Source: Berkiella_A sp963976875 | GTDB taxonomy: Bacteria; Pseudomonadota; Gammaproteobacteria; Berkiellales; Berkiellaceae | DNA length: 64,000 bases | NCBI GenBank assembly: GCA_963976875.1 | Contig: CAXBML010000003.1 | Location: forward strand, 124,001 to 188,000 | Direction of reading: 5' to 3' | Shown: positions 18,730-27,044 of the stretch, in pieces | Numbering within the stretch: the first letter of the stretch is position 1 | Layout of the letters: the number at the start of each line of letters is the position of its first letter | Made by a program: the position numbers and the translations under genes | The notes under the pieces: generated by a model | The model's input: only the letters and a program-made list of their open reading frames with translations | What the model was told of the DNA's origin: nothing | Databases searched by the model: none

Positions 18730-18780
18730 ACCTGCGTCATAAAATATCTGTTAACAGGGTGGCGTTTGTTTTGCACACAA

Positions 18781-18808
18781 AAAAGCCGGCGAGAACACCG
18801 GCTTTTTT
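18781..18808 (+). terminator. Intrinsic terminator
   Basis: AAAAGCCGG/CCGGCTTTT stem (18781-18789 with 18798-18806), an 8-base loop and a T run. A second small hairpin (CCCAG-CTGC-CTGGG) follows directly. It ends transcription of the membrane protein gene. Confidence 0.85.
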
Positions 18809-19233
18809 GTGCCCAGCTGCCTGGGCTTTAGAGAGTATTTTTTCAATCAATCGAGATACATGGTATAGCTAAACCGACGAGAAGTCAACTATCAAGCTTA
18901 TTGTTTAAGGTTGTATATACCCATAATTTCATTCGAAATTTTCTCAGTAAAATCAAAATACTGCTTGAAGTCGTTTAATTAATTGGTTTAAACTCTTAAA
19001 TGAGTCGAACAACAGTAAAATTAAAGTTAAAATTCAAAACCATAATGTATAAGAAAATCAAGAACAATATTATTTTATCCCCCCTCACTGTGAGCATTAT
19101 TGTGCCTTAGGGCCTAAAAACTGTTCTACACCACCTTACTATCAAATAAATCAATTATTTATCTATACAACCTTAATCTCGCATCTGATGGCTTATTTGT
19201 AGTTGTTATCAGAAACATAAAAAGGGGAACCAT
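18809..19233. other. Intergenic region upstream of BrnQ-type carrier
   Basis: AT-rich 425-base spacer. Apart from a small palindrome CTCACTGTGAG near 19084 and the AAGGGG ribosome site at 19222-19227, I see no gene, RNA or repeat in it. Confidence 0.5.
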
Positions 19234-20418
19234 ATGAAGTCTGCACCATTAGCTATAATCTGGGCCACGGGGATAGCCATTTTTTCTATGTTTTTTGGCT
19301 CAGGTAATGTGGTGTTCCCATTACAATTAGGCCAAGACGCTGGTTCTATGGTTGGGTTTGCCGTAGGTGGCTTATTATTAACGGCTATCGGCGCACCTTT
19401 ATTGGGTTTGTTGGGTGCAGTACTGTTTGAAGGTGATTGTAAGAAATTTTTCTATCGAATGGGCGCTTTACCAGGGTATTTGGCTGTTTTGCTGATAATT
19501 GGCTTAATTGGTCCATTTGGTGTTATGCCTCGATGTTTTGTTGTGGCTTATGGTGCGGTTTCGCCTTATTTTCCTGATCTGAGCTTGATGGTTTTTAGTT
19601 TGATAGCGGGGTTCATTACGCTGATTTTCGTTTTAAACCATAAGTTAATTTTACCAATTCTGGGTTATGTCTTGAGTCCATTGTTGGTGCTTTCTTTAAT
19701 TGTCATTATTGTTGTTGGCTTAATGACTGACGGGCAAATGCTGGTCTCGGATTTAACGGCGCAGTCTGCTTTTGCCAAAGGGATTATGACCGGCTACGAT
19801 ACAATGGACTTGCTCGCTTCTATTTTCTTTGCGGTCTCTATTTGGTTGATGCTAAAAGACCAGCTAAAATTAAAATCTACAACAGAAATAAAAACGCAAT
19901 TAATTCCAACCTATTTATATTCCAGCTTAATTGGTGGGATTTTATTGGGTTTAATGTACATTGGTCTGTGTTTAGTGACCGCGAAGCACGCACAGGCTCT
20001 GCAGGGGATTGAGCCCCAAGAGCTTTTGTCACATTTAGCGATAAAATTATTAGGGACAAAATTAAGTATTGTCGCGAATTTTGCAGTGGCGATTGCCTGT
20101 TTGACAACGATCATGGCTTTGGCTGTCACAACGGCAGATGTGATTCACGTTGAAATGGAAGACACCCGATTAGCTTCAAAGATAAACTATCGCTACAGTT
20201 GGATGGTTTGTTTGATTGTTGTTATTGCGGTTATTTTATCAAATTTAGGCTTTATGAAGATTATGATGCTATTACACACTGTTATGGTTGTGTGTTATCC
20301 AGCAATTATTGTTTTAACTTTATGTAATATTTTATATAAGCTTTATAATTTTCCATATGTCAAAATACCCGTATATACAACATTTTTACTGACATTCGCT
20401 TATAATTTATTAAATTAA
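19234..20418 (+). CDS. brnQ: Branched-chain amino acid transport carrier (BrnQ/LIVCS family)
   Basis: Predicted cation-coupled symporter of the LIVCS family for leucine, isoleucine and valine. The N-terminus IWATGIAIFSMFFGSGNVVF is the family hallmark, and about 12 transmembrane helices span 394 residues. It ends in an abrupt hydrophobic tail, so the C-terminus is slightly shorter than in the E. coli carrier (439). Branched-chain amino acid uptake is a common dependence of intracellular bacteria. Substrate assignment rests on family membership only. Confidence 0.88.
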   Translation: MKSAPLAIIWATGIAIFSMFFGSGNVVFPLQLGQDAGSMVGFAVGGLLLTAIGAPLLGLLGAVLFEGDCKKFFYRMGALPGYLAVLLIIGLIGPFGVMPRCFVVAYGAVSPYFPDLSLMVFSLIAGFITLIFVLNHKLILPILGYVLSPLLVLSLIVIIVVGLMTDGQMLVSDLTAQSAFAKGIMTGYDTMDLLASIFFAVSIWLMLKDQLKLKSTTEIKTQLIPTYLYSSLIGGILLGLMYIGLCLVTAKHAQALQGIEPQELLSHLAIKLLGTKLSIVANFAVAIACLTTIMALAVTTADVIHVEMEDTRLASKINYRYSWMVCLIVVIAVILSNLGFMKIMMLLHTVMVVCYPAIIVLTLCNILYKLYNFPYVKIPVYTTFLLTFAYNLLN

Positions 20419-20499
20419 TATTTTACCTTGCATTTAACCGGTCGACCAACTAAAATGGCCGTCTATCGTAAAAAGTTGAAATTATTTTGAGGTTTAAGA

Positions 20500-21318
20500 A
20501 TGACGACAAAAGGTGTTACAGAACGAGGCAAAAGAGCCGCTAATAGAGAAGAAGCTAGAGAAGCGGCGATAGCGAAAGCGAGAGAAGCAGCGATAGCAAA
20601 AGCTAAAGAAGAAGCATTAGCAAAAGCGAGAGAAGAAGCATTAGCAAAAGCGAAAGAAGAAGCATTAGCAAAAGCGAGAGAAGAAGCGTCAGCAAAAGCG
20701 AGAGAAGCGGCGAAAGCAGAAGCCTCTAAAGCGGCTGCAAACCCGGCAAAAGCAAGGCGGGCGGCCAATCTAGGACCAGCCGATAGCAATGAGATACTAG
20801 CCGCAGAAGCCAATTTACAAGCTCGTGATATTGGACAGTCATTATTTGATCGTATGACACAACAGGCAAAATTAGCTCGTAATCAGAAAAGAGAAGCAGA
20901 GCTTAAAGCACAAGAGTCAGCACTCTTGAGCCAGAAATCGATTTTTATTACGCTGAATTCTGAAAAGCAAATTAGCATGAAAATTACCTCAACAGGCTCA
21001 GACTTTACATTTAATACTGATAAAGCAATAGTCGATGGTGATCTTTCTGAATTTTGTGACGTGATTAGAAAATATCAAGATTCCTGCACTGATAAAAAAG
21101 TAGAGGGTCTAGAGTTTGAGTTATATGGCAATGACATGGAGATGCTAAGGACTATCGCACGCTCATTAGAGTCAGGCAAGCCCAGTATTAAGTTAGATCG
21201 CATTGTGATTAATGGTCCCGATGGCAAAACGACAAAGACTCTGACGACACGAAAAGAAATTGATGAATTTCTACAAATTTCGGAGCCGAAAAGCAAAGTT
21301 GGCATGAGAATCACTTAG
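20500..21318 (+). CDS. Ala/Glu/Lys octad-repeat helical protein with unknown C-terminal domain
   Basis: Unrecognised 272-residue protein. Residues 20-75 are seven 8-residue repeats of the form REEALAKA/KEEALAKA, predicting a single very long, highly charged alpha helix. Residues about 85-145 continue as charged helix (DRMTQQAKLARNQKREAELK). The last 120 residues look like a compact alpha/beta domain (FITLNSEKQISMKITSTGSD, ending FLQISEPKSKVGMRIT). There is no signal peptide. It may be an effector or a scaffold; no homology is claimed. Confidence 0.7.
   Translation: MTTKGVTERGKRAANREEAREAAIAKAREAAIAKAKEEALAKAREEALAKAKEEALAKAREEASAKAREAAKAEASKAAANPAKARRAANLGPADSNEILAAEANLQARDIGQSLFDRMTQQAKLARNQKREAELKAQESALLSQKSIFITLNSEKQISMKITSTGSDFTFNTDKAIVDGDLSEFCDVIRKYQDSCTDKKVEGLEFELYGNDMEMLRTIARSLESGKPSIKLDRIVINGPDGKTTKTLTTRKEIDEFLQISEPKSKVGMRIT
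20557..20724 (+). repeat. 24-bp in-frame tandem repeat (seven units)
   Basis: Units near GAAGCATTAGCAAAAGCGAG repeat every 24 bases within the octad-repeat gene. Adjacent units alternate AAAGCGAGA and AAAGCGAAA (Arg or Lys), and several are nearly identical at the DNA level, implying recent slippage or unequal exchange. Confidence 0.85.
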
Positions 21319-21370
21319 TATAGATGTATGAACGCTCCCTCTTTTCAGCCTAGGTTTAATTTGGGTTCGT

Positions 21371-21380
21371 GGGGGGGGGG
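21371..21380 (+). repeat. G10 homopolymer tract
   Basis: Ten consecutive G residues in an AT-rich intergenic region, 53 bases after the octad-repeat gene and 74 bases before the GTG start of the cupredoxin-like gene. Such tracts are prone to slippage. Confidence 0.9.
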
Positions 21381-21453
21381 CAACTAACAGGCGACATTAC
21401 CTACTCTTTTGAATAGCTTCCATACAGCGTACAATCACATAAAGGATTTAACT

Positions 21454-22056
21454 GTGATAACCATAAAAAAAATAATATTACATCTCCTAAATATTACATT
21501 TCTTTTTTTTATTTTTTCTACTGTAAAGGCCATTCCAAAGGATCCTGTTTTAATCGATTATAATATATCAGGTTCGGGGCAAGTGCCTTATTTTGAGCCT
21601 AAAAATTTAGAGTTGTTGGCGGGACAATCTTATTTATTTGTTATAAAAAATCCCTTTCCTGATGCGATTAACGTTATATTTGGCACAATGGGCCAAGCGA
21701 TCCATACGCATTATTTAGAAGGCGTTCCAGGAATGAGTCAAAGTTCTATGTTGGTGCCGGCAGAAGGCAAAGTCACTTGGATTTTAGATATCAATAAACC
21801 AGGTACTTATGAGGTCTTTGCTGTGAATATGGGCATGGGGCAAAAAGGTTTGCCTAGTCGTATTATCGTACAGCCCGAAGGTGGTAATGCGCAATTTACG
21901 GCTGCCGAGTTGGCAGAATTTGAAAAATTAAATCAGCAACTTCGGTCTGCACAGAACAACCCAACTGCTACAAAGGAAGTCCCTCAAAGTGAAAAAACAT
22001 CAACCAAATCAAAGAAGCCTAAGCGTCCTAGATTGATGGGGGGGCGTCCAGGCTGA
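21454..22056 (+). CDS. Secreted cupredoxin-like protein, metal ligands not evident
   Basis: Exported protein of 200 residues. GTG at 21454 with AAGGA at 21442-21446 is preferred over the upstream TTG (21409). A hydrophobic signal segment (LHLLNITFLFFIFSTVKA) is followed by a domain with cupredoxin-like features. ISGSGQVPYFEPKNLELLAG resembles the first strands, and ITWILDINKPGTYEVFAV-like strands precede the copper loop position. The usual C-x-H-x-M copper loop is replaced by VNMGMGQKGLPSR, which has Met but no Cys or His. The tail is Lys/Pro-rich (KSKKPKRPRLMGGRPG). Copper binding is therefore doubtful, although the bufferin operon lies nearby. Confidence 0.65.
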   Translation: MITIKKIILHLLNITFLFFIFSTVKAIPKDPVLIDYNISGSGQVPYFEPKNLELLAGQSYLFVIKNPFPDAINVIFGTMGQAIHTHYLEGVPGMSQSSMLVPAEGKVTWILDINKPGTYEVFAVNMGMGQKGLPSRIIVQPEGGNAQFTAAELAEFEKLNQQLRSAQNNPTATKEVPQSEKTSTKSKKPKRPRLMGGRPG

Positions 22057-22165
22057 ATGGCAAAGTATCATTCCCCAAATCATTGCAGAAGTTCTATATT
22101 AGGCATTCCAAGTGTATTGTGAAGAGCAGGAATAGTCGTCAATTTTCAATGTAGCTAAAAGCAAA

Positions 22166-22843
22166 TCATTGCCAAAAATCATGGAATAAAGCTTGCAACT
22201 TTTTTTTATCATCCACTAAATCAATTGTTTTTTTAGCGTATTGTAACGCTGCAATATCTAGTTTATAAATATTTCGTTCAGAATATAATTTATTATGATA
22301 AGGTTGGGTAAACTCGGGGTGGAATTGCATAGATAAAATATTGTTTCCTATCTGAAATAAAGTATTTTTGCAATATGGACTGGTTGCCAGTAGAGTTGCA
22401 TTATCGGGCAGCGTGACAACTTGATCTTCATGGTTAAATCTAGCTTGAAAGTCTTGCCTGTTTTTATTGATATAGTTTACTGTTGATACGCCAACATGCC
22501 ATCCTATACGTTCTACTTTCCCGCCCAAGGCCAAAGCAATCATTTGATGACCATAGCAAACGCCAATCAACTTCCTATATTTTTTATTTAAAATAAATTG
22601 ATATAAATTCTCGGCCCAAGGTTCACGTTTTAATACACTATGTTTACTACCCGTAATAATACACACATCAAAATCTTTTGGGTTGGTTGGATATTCATGC
22701 TCTAATATATTAAAAAAAGTAAGTTCACATTGGTTTCTGGAAAAAAATTTAGAAAACAAAATGGGTAATGTTTGCTGATTATGATAAAGCAGCGGTAGAT
22801 CCCTATCGGCCAATAAGATTGCAATGCGATAGATTTTTTCCAT
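22166..22843 (-). CDS. Class I glutamine amidotransferase-like protein
   Basis: Stand-alone GATase1 domain of 225 residues, related to GMP-synthase-type amidotransferases. The nucleophile elbow GVCYGHQ places Cys at residue 96. The FHPEF motif gives His 175 and Glu 177, so the catalytic triad is complete. The oxyanion-side segment VCIITGSKHSV is present. No synthase partner domain is adjacent, and the acceptor substrate is unknown. Members of this group include gamma-glutamyl hydrolases and peptidase-like enzymes. It is flanked by unrelated plus-strand genes. Confidence 0.85.
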   Translation of the reverse strand: MEKIYRIAILLADRDLPLLYHNQQTLPILFSKFFSRNQCELTFFNILEHEYPTNPKDFDVCIITGSKHSVLKREPWAENLYQFILNKKYRKLIGVCYGHQMIALALGGKVERIGWHVGVSTVNYINKNRQDFQARFNHEDQVVTLPDNATLLATSPYCKNTLFQIGNNILSMQFHPEFTQPYHNKLYSERNIYKLDIAALQYAKKTIDLVDDKKKLQALFHDFWQ

Positions 22844-22995
22844 GTATATTTCCTTAAAATTTTAAAGCACAGATCGAATAATCAGTATTAAATTATTGTG
22901 GTGATTATGCCGATATGGATAATATCACGATCCTTTATGCTCTCGCATCTGGATTGCTGGATAATTTGCCACCGTATGATTAGGAAAGTAAGCTC

Positions 22996-23664
22996 ATGAA
23001 ATTAGATAATAAGCAATGTTTGTTAGCAATGTTAACTGTCAGTTTGACTGTAAATATGCATGCTGCAGAAGAGAAAGCGGATATTATCAAGACGGGTGAT
23101 GAGTGTAATGTATTTTTAAAATTTCCAATTGGTGGCACACCAGAACAATTAATTTCTATTTTTGGGGAGCCGACTAGTAAAAAAGATATTAGTATTTCAA
23201 CATACACATGGCGAGTTGATGATAATTTTTTAACATTGCAATATGATAGAGGTAGCTTAACCTCTATTGAAATAGATAAGAAGTGTGAAGGCGTAACAAA
23301 TCATAAAGCTTGCAATTTATTCCAGAAGTATCAAACAGACTGGCCTGCTTTAAATGTTGTCGAAGCGAAACTGGGCAAATATATAGAAACTGGCAGCATT
23401 CCTCGGGAAGAGTGGATATATAAAGGTAAAACGGAAAAAGCCTACGTTGAATTACAAAACGGCGGTGTTGAACATATAGAATGCATTCCTGTAACTTATA
23501 GATACAAATTTGAGGATTCGCAAGATAGTGATAATTATGAGGATGTACCAGATAAAAGAAATGGAGCAGTAAGAGAGGAAGATTCAAAACCAGTACTTCC
23601 AAGCGATGAAAGTTTTAGTAATCCTGAATTTTATGATGATAGTATTAATTACGATAATTACTAA
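22996..23664 (+). CDS. Secreted protein with two BamE/SmpA-like repeats
   Basis: Unrecognised exported protein of 222 residues. It has a signal peptide (MKLDNKQCLLAMLTVSLTVN, cleavage probably after MHA). Two similar units follow: PEQLISIFGEPTSKKDISIS with YTWRVDDNFLTLQYDRGSLT, and LNVVEAKLGKYIETGSIPRE with EWIYKGKTEKAYVELQNGGV. This pattern (helix, G-x-P turn, then W-x-Y strand pair) is typical of the BamE/SmpA-like fold. The last 50 residues are acidic and disordered (DSDNYEDVPDKRNG and following). Periplasmic location is likely, function unknown. Confidence 0.7.
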   Translation: MKLDNKQCLLAMLTVSLTVNMHAAEEKADIIKTGDECNVFLKFPIGGTPEQLISIFGEPTSKKDISISTYTWRVDDNFLTLQYDRGSLTSIEIDKKCEGVTNHKACNLFQKYQTDWPALNVVEAKLGKYIETGSIPREEWIYKGKTEKAYVELQNGGVEHIECIPVTYRYKFEDSQDSDNYEDVPDKRNGAVREEDSKPVLPSDESFSNPEFYDDSINYDNY

Positions 23665-23683
23665 ACGACATTGTCAATCTACT

Positions 23684-23702
23684 ATGCCAGCAAAGCTGGC
23701 AT
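23684..23702. terminator. Hairpin between convergent genes
   Basis: ATGCCAGC-AAA-GCTGGCAT, an 8-bp perfect stem located between the convergent secreted-protein gene and bufC. It has no T run on either strand, so its termination activity is uncertain. Confidence 0.45.
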
Positions 23703-23748
23703 CCAACATCTAACATTGTGTATTATACAAACTTTAACTATCGCCGTT

Positions 23749-24531
23749 TTATAATACTTTACACTCAGACACCATGCCAGATTGAATCCACAGTTGCATA
23801 TTTTGCAATGCAAACGTTGGAATCTCGTCTTCAGCCATGTGAGAGCTTAAGTGTTCCATAACCTCGGAAAAATTTAATCCTGTTTGGAAGCAGTCAAATA
23901 ACAAGGTCTGATCAGGAGTCAAAGATTGAAACAAGCTTCTAAGCTCATGGCGCCAAAGCACCCAAGCTACAGGTTTTGAGTTTTTGGCTGGTGGTGTTGG
24001 CTCATCTTCGGCGTCAATCATTTTCCAAAGTGCAGGCGTGTTCCATTCACATACGATGACTTTTAAAGAGGGTTGAAAAGTCAACATTAAGTTAGCCCAT
24101 TGTTCTGGTGCCAGTTGGGACAAACTTTCAAGAGAGGCTGTAGGTGCATCAGCAGCATCTAAAGTATCCATCAAAGACCATTCAAATTGGGCCATTTCTG
24201 CAATAGCTGTATGTTTATCATATGGTGCGGTATTTTGTAAAAACACCATGAAATTTTGACCAAAATAACGTACAGAAAAATGCGTAGAGGGGTATTGTTT
24301 TAAATATTGATGAAATGCCACTTCAAAGTGCTCATCACCCATCAAGGTTAATGTTTTAGGGAAGTCCATTTGGAGTATATCAAGCAACCGTAAGCGATAT
24401 GCATTGTAATATATTTTTAAATGGTTGGGCGCGGAAATATGATCTTCAACAATACTGGGTAAAATCTTATCTTCATTTCCTGAGATTAAATAATCTTGAA
24501 AAGAATCTAACATGGTAAATAGTTTCGTCAT
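23749..24531 (-). CDS. bufC: MNIO partner protein BufC/HvfC-like (DUF2063)
   Basis: Partner of MNIO enzymes in bufferin-type RiPP biosynthesis, thought to bind the precursor and present it to the enzyme. The 260 residues begin with the DUF2063 pattern: FQDYLISG, then HLKIYYNAYRLRLLDILQMD, FPKTLTLMGDEHFEVAFHQY and YPSTHFSVRYFGQNF. A poorly conserved C-terminal domain follows. The ATG start overlaps the last base of bufB (…TAATG on the minus strand), so the two are translationally coupled. The operon order bufA-bufB-bufC is the common one. Confidence 0.85.
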   Translation of the reverse strand: MTKLFTMLDSFQDYLISGNEDKILPSIVEDHISAPNHLKIYYNAYRLRLLDILQMDFPKTLTLMGDEHFEVAFHQYLKQYPSTHFSVRYFGQNFMVFLQNTAPYDKHTAIAEMAQFEWSLMDTLDAADAPTASLESLSQLAPEQWANLMLTFQPSLKVIVCEWNTPALWKMIDAEDEPTPPAKNSKPVAWVLWRHELRSLFQSLTPDQTLLFDCFQTGLNFSEVMEHLSSHMAEDEIPTFALQNMQLWIQSGMVSECKVL

Positions 24532-25421
24532 TATTTCACCTCAAAGACATCACTAGCGATATGTTTGGCTTGGTCTAATTCATCTAAAAGAGTATTAAGA
24601 GGCGGAATATGATCATCTCTTTCGATCATCGTCGATACTTGGCCACAGTGGTTGAGGGTTTTCGCATATAGCTCCCATACGGGATCAATAACAGGGTGGT
24701 CATGGGTATCAATAATATGATCCCCTTTATTGGTATGTCCTGCTAGATGAATTTGTTGAACTCGTTCTGGTGGCATTGCTTTGACATAGACTTCTGGATC
24801 AAACCCATGATTAAAAGAACTCACATAAATATTATTAACATCAAGTAGCAACAAACAGTCTGAGCGTTCGATGACATCATTTAAAAAATCCCACTCGGTC
24901 ATTTGAGATTCGTTATAGGTTAAATAGGTCGAAGCATTTTCCAGAAGCAAGTGCACGCCTAAGAAATCTTGCACAGCTTTTATTCTGGAAACTAAATGAT
25001 CAGCGGCTTCTTGAGTATAGGGTAATGGCAGTAGATCATGCATATTTTTATGTTGTACGCCTGTCCAGCAGCAATGATCAGAAATCCATTTAGCATTAAT
25101 TCTTTTAGCGAGATCTTTTACTTGTTGTAAATAGTCCCAATTTAGGGGATCGGAAGAGCCCAAAGACATTGAAACACCATGCATAACCATGGCATAACGC
25201 TCGCTGATTTGATCTAGATAATAAAGAGGTTTACCGCCTGGCACTAAATAATTTTCAGTTAAAGCTTCAAACCAGTCAACATCAGGGTTGGTTTCTAAAA
25301 TACTATGATAATGATCAGTTCTTAAGCCTAGGCCAAAGCCTAAGTAATCATATTTTCTTTTGATGTTGGATTGATGATTGTTTTGAGTTGATGTGCTTGA
25401 ATTCATTGCGGTTACTTCCAT
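24531..25421 (-). CDS. bufB: MNIO-family iron oxidase BufB/HvfB-like (DUF692)
   Basis: Multinuclear non-heme iron-dependent oxidase of the DUF692 family, which modifies cysteines of a ribosomal precursor peptide. Family motifs and metal ligands are visible: GLGLRTDHY, MHGVSMSLGS, WISDHCCWTG, LLLENASTYLTY, LLLDVNNIYVSSFNHG, QIHLAGH, IIDTHDHPVIDPVWELY and IERDDHIPPL. The 296 residues are standard. An internal ATG at 25406 (MNSSTSTQ) has a better ribosome site (GGAAG) and may be the true start. It lies 100 bases after bufA, separated by a hairpin. From the family, the substrate is most likely the BufA peptide. Confidence 0.9.
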   Translation of the reverse strand: MEVTAMNSSTSTQNNHQSNIKRKYDYLGFGLGLRTDHYHSILETNPDVDWFEALTENYLVPGGKPLYYLDQISERYAMVMHGVSMSLGSSDPLNWDYLQQVKDLAKRINAKWISDHCCWTGVQHKNMHDLLPLPYTQEAADHLVSRIKAVQDFLGVHLLLENASTYLTYNESQMTEWDFLNDVIERSDCLLLLDVNNIYVSSFNHGFDPEVYVKAMPPERVQQIHLAGHTNKGDHIIDTHDHPVIDPVWELYAKTLNHCGQVSTMIERDDHIPPLNTLLDELDQAKHIASDVFEVK

Positions 25422-25480
25422 ACATCTTTAAATAACGCTGATGGGAACAGGAGCGGGGAATTATAAAGAGCTAGAATCAA

Positions 25481-25504
25481 CAAAGGCAGCCGAAACTGCC
25501 TTTG
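25481..25504 (-). terminator. Intercistronic hairpin between bufA and bufB
   Basis: Perfect 9-bp stem (CAAAGGCAG at 25481-25489 with CTGCCTTTG at 25496-25504) and 6-base loop, 17 bases after the bufA stop. The T stretch on the minus strand is weak, so it may act as a partial terminator or as a stabiliser of the upstream bufA message. Confidence 0.65.
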
Positions 25505-25520
25505 TATCGACATGCAGGGT

Positions 25521-25775
25521 CTAGTCGACGACAGAACCGCCGTTAGCCATACATTCACTCTTAGTCATATAAACCCAACCTGTACCTTTACAACCGTTGC
25601 GTCCTTTGCAAGAGTTGTCAGGTGTTGCGCATTCACTAGATCCTTTACAAGCGTTAACGCCTGCACATTTCACTAATGCTTCATGAGCTTCACCACATAA
25701 AGTTGTACAACCTGATGCGAAAAGAGCTGCAGCTGTTGCAGCAAGAGTAAGACCGATTTTGGACGTCCGTTTCAT
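25521..25775 (-). CDS. bufA: Bufferin-like RiPP precursor peptide (BufA type)
   Basis: Small exported Cys-rich peptide of 84 residues, the likely substrate of BufB and BufC. Bufferins sequester copper in the periplasm after Cys modification. ATG 25775 (MKRTSKIGLTLAATAAALFA) has AGGAG eight bases upstream; a TTG 18 bases earlier would overlap that site. After the signal segment come eight Cys residues in the region CTTLCG to SECMANGG, with the pattern NACKGSSEC, NSCKGRNGCKGTGW and SECMANGG. This matches the BufA2-like precursors. The SGC after the hydrophobic stretch could be read as a weak lipobox. Identification rests on the Cys pattern and the bufBC neighbours. Confidence 0.85.
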   Translation of the reverse strand: MKRTSKIGLTLAATAAALFASGCTTLCGEAHEALVKCAGVNACKGSSECATPDNSCKGRNGCKGTGWVYMTKSECMANGGSVVD

Positions 25776-26093
25776 TAAGCTAACTCCTAACAATTGTTTA
25801 AACGTTTAGACAAGAGCGTGTTGAATAAAATTAGAACACTAAACAACAACTACCCTGTTCCGTGTATCAGTATCACAATTTTTATAGAGTAATTACAAGG
25901 GTTTAATTGCTAAAAAAAGTAAATAAATCAAAAAAGCCGAAATTAACTAAGTCAACCCACAAGTTTAGGCGTGTTTTTGCGCCTTTTTATGGGGTTGACG
26001 CGCTGCAGAAGCCTGAAATGCGCTAATTATTTGTTGGGCTGCTTCCAGAATGGTATCATTGGCCAAATTTTGTAGGAATCTCAGGTTTATGCT
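25776..26093. other. Divergent promoter region between bufA and accA
   Basis: A 318-base AT-rich spacer containing the bufA ribosome site and leader on the minus strand and the accA promoter on the plus strand. No RNA gene or repeat was recognised. Confidence 0.6.
26031..26059 (+). promoter_or_regulatory. Predicted sigma70-type promoter of accA
   Basis: TTGTTG at 26031-26036, 17-base spacer, TATCAT at 26054-26059 (five of six consensus bases at -10), about 35 bases before the accA start. Found by inspection only. Confidence 0.45.
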
Positions 26094-27044
26094 ATGAATA
26101 AGAATTATTTAGACTTCGAACAACCAATTGCTGAATTAGAAGAAAAAATTGAAGAGTTACGCCATGTTGGTACAGATGGTGAAATCAATATCACAGAGGA
26201 AATTTCTCGTTTAGAACACAAAAGCAAAGATTTGACGAAATCTATATTTAAAAACCTATCGGCTTGGCAAGTTGTACAACTTGCAAGGCATCCTAAAAGA
26301 CCTCATTCTTTAGACTATATTAATGAAATTTTTACAGATTTTGATGAGCTTCATGGTGATAGGGCTTATTCTGATGATAAAGCCTTAGTCGCAGGGTTGG
26401 CTAGAATTGATGATCAACCTGTTATGGTTATCTGCCAACAAAAAGGTCGAGATACCAAAGAAAAGATAGAACGAAATTTTGGCTCTATGCATCCAGAAGG
26501 TTATAGAAGAGCCAAACGATTAATGGAAATGGCAGAGAAGTTCAAACTGCCAATAGTGACATTAATCGATACGCCAGGGGCTTACCCAGGAATTGGTGCA
26601 GAGTCCAGAGGGCAAAGTGAAGCCATTTCTCGCAATTTGTTTTTAATGTCAAAACTAAAAGTACCAGTTGTTAGTGTCGTTATCGGCGAGGGTTGCTCTG
26701 GTGGCGCTTTGGGTATTGGGGTAGGTGATCGGGTATTGATGATGCAATATAGTTACTATGCCACGATTTCTCCGGAAGGTTGTGCGACCATTTTGTTTCG
26801 CAGTGCGGACAGAAAAGCCGATGCGGCTGAAATGATGGGGATTACAGCAGACAAGCTATTAGATCTGGGTATAGTGGACGGTATCGTACCTGAGCCACTA
26901 GGTGGTGCACATCGTGATCATAAGCAAACCGCTCAAAATTTAAAGCAGCATATCAAAGAAAACCTGCAAATGCTTTGTCAGCTTCCGATTGAATCTTTAG
27001 TTGAAAAAAGATACGAAAAAATTATGGCGCTGGGTAATGTCTAA
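26094..27044 (+). CDS. accA: Acetyl-CoA carboxylase carboxyltransferase subunit alpha
   Basis: Alpha subunit of the carboxyltransferase that, with AccD, transfers CO2 from biotin to acetyl-CoA to form malonyl-CoA. At 316 residues it has the typical N-terminal helical region (MNKNYLDFEQPIAELEEKIE). The crotonase-like core follows, with VTLIDTPGAYPGIGAESRGQ, GEGCSGGALGIGVGDRVLMM and YYATISPEGCATILFRSADR. It restarts the housekeeping gene order after the accessory insertion and overlaps the next gene by 8 bases. Confidence 0.97.
   Translation: MNKNYLDFEQPIAELEEKIEELRHVGTDGEINITEEISRLEHKSKDLTKSIFKNLSAWQVVQLARHPKRPHSLDYINEIFTDFDELHGDRAYSDDKALVAGLARIDDQPVMVICQQKGRDTKEKIERNFGSMHPEGYRRAKRLMEMAEKFKLPIVTLIDTPGAYPGIGAESRGQSEAISRNLFLMSKLKVPVVSVVIGEGCSGGALGIGVGDRVLMMQYSYYATISPEGCATILFRSADRKADAAEMMGITADKLLDLGIVDGIVPEPLGGAHRDHKQTAQNLKQHIKENLQMLCQLPIESLVEKRYEKIMALGNV

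Noticed and set aside
20463..20813. Minus-strand Ala/Ser/Phe-rich frame of 116 residues
   Set aside because: It is the antisense reading of the 24-bp octad repeat in the plus-strand gene, which has the expected start and continues beyond the repeat.
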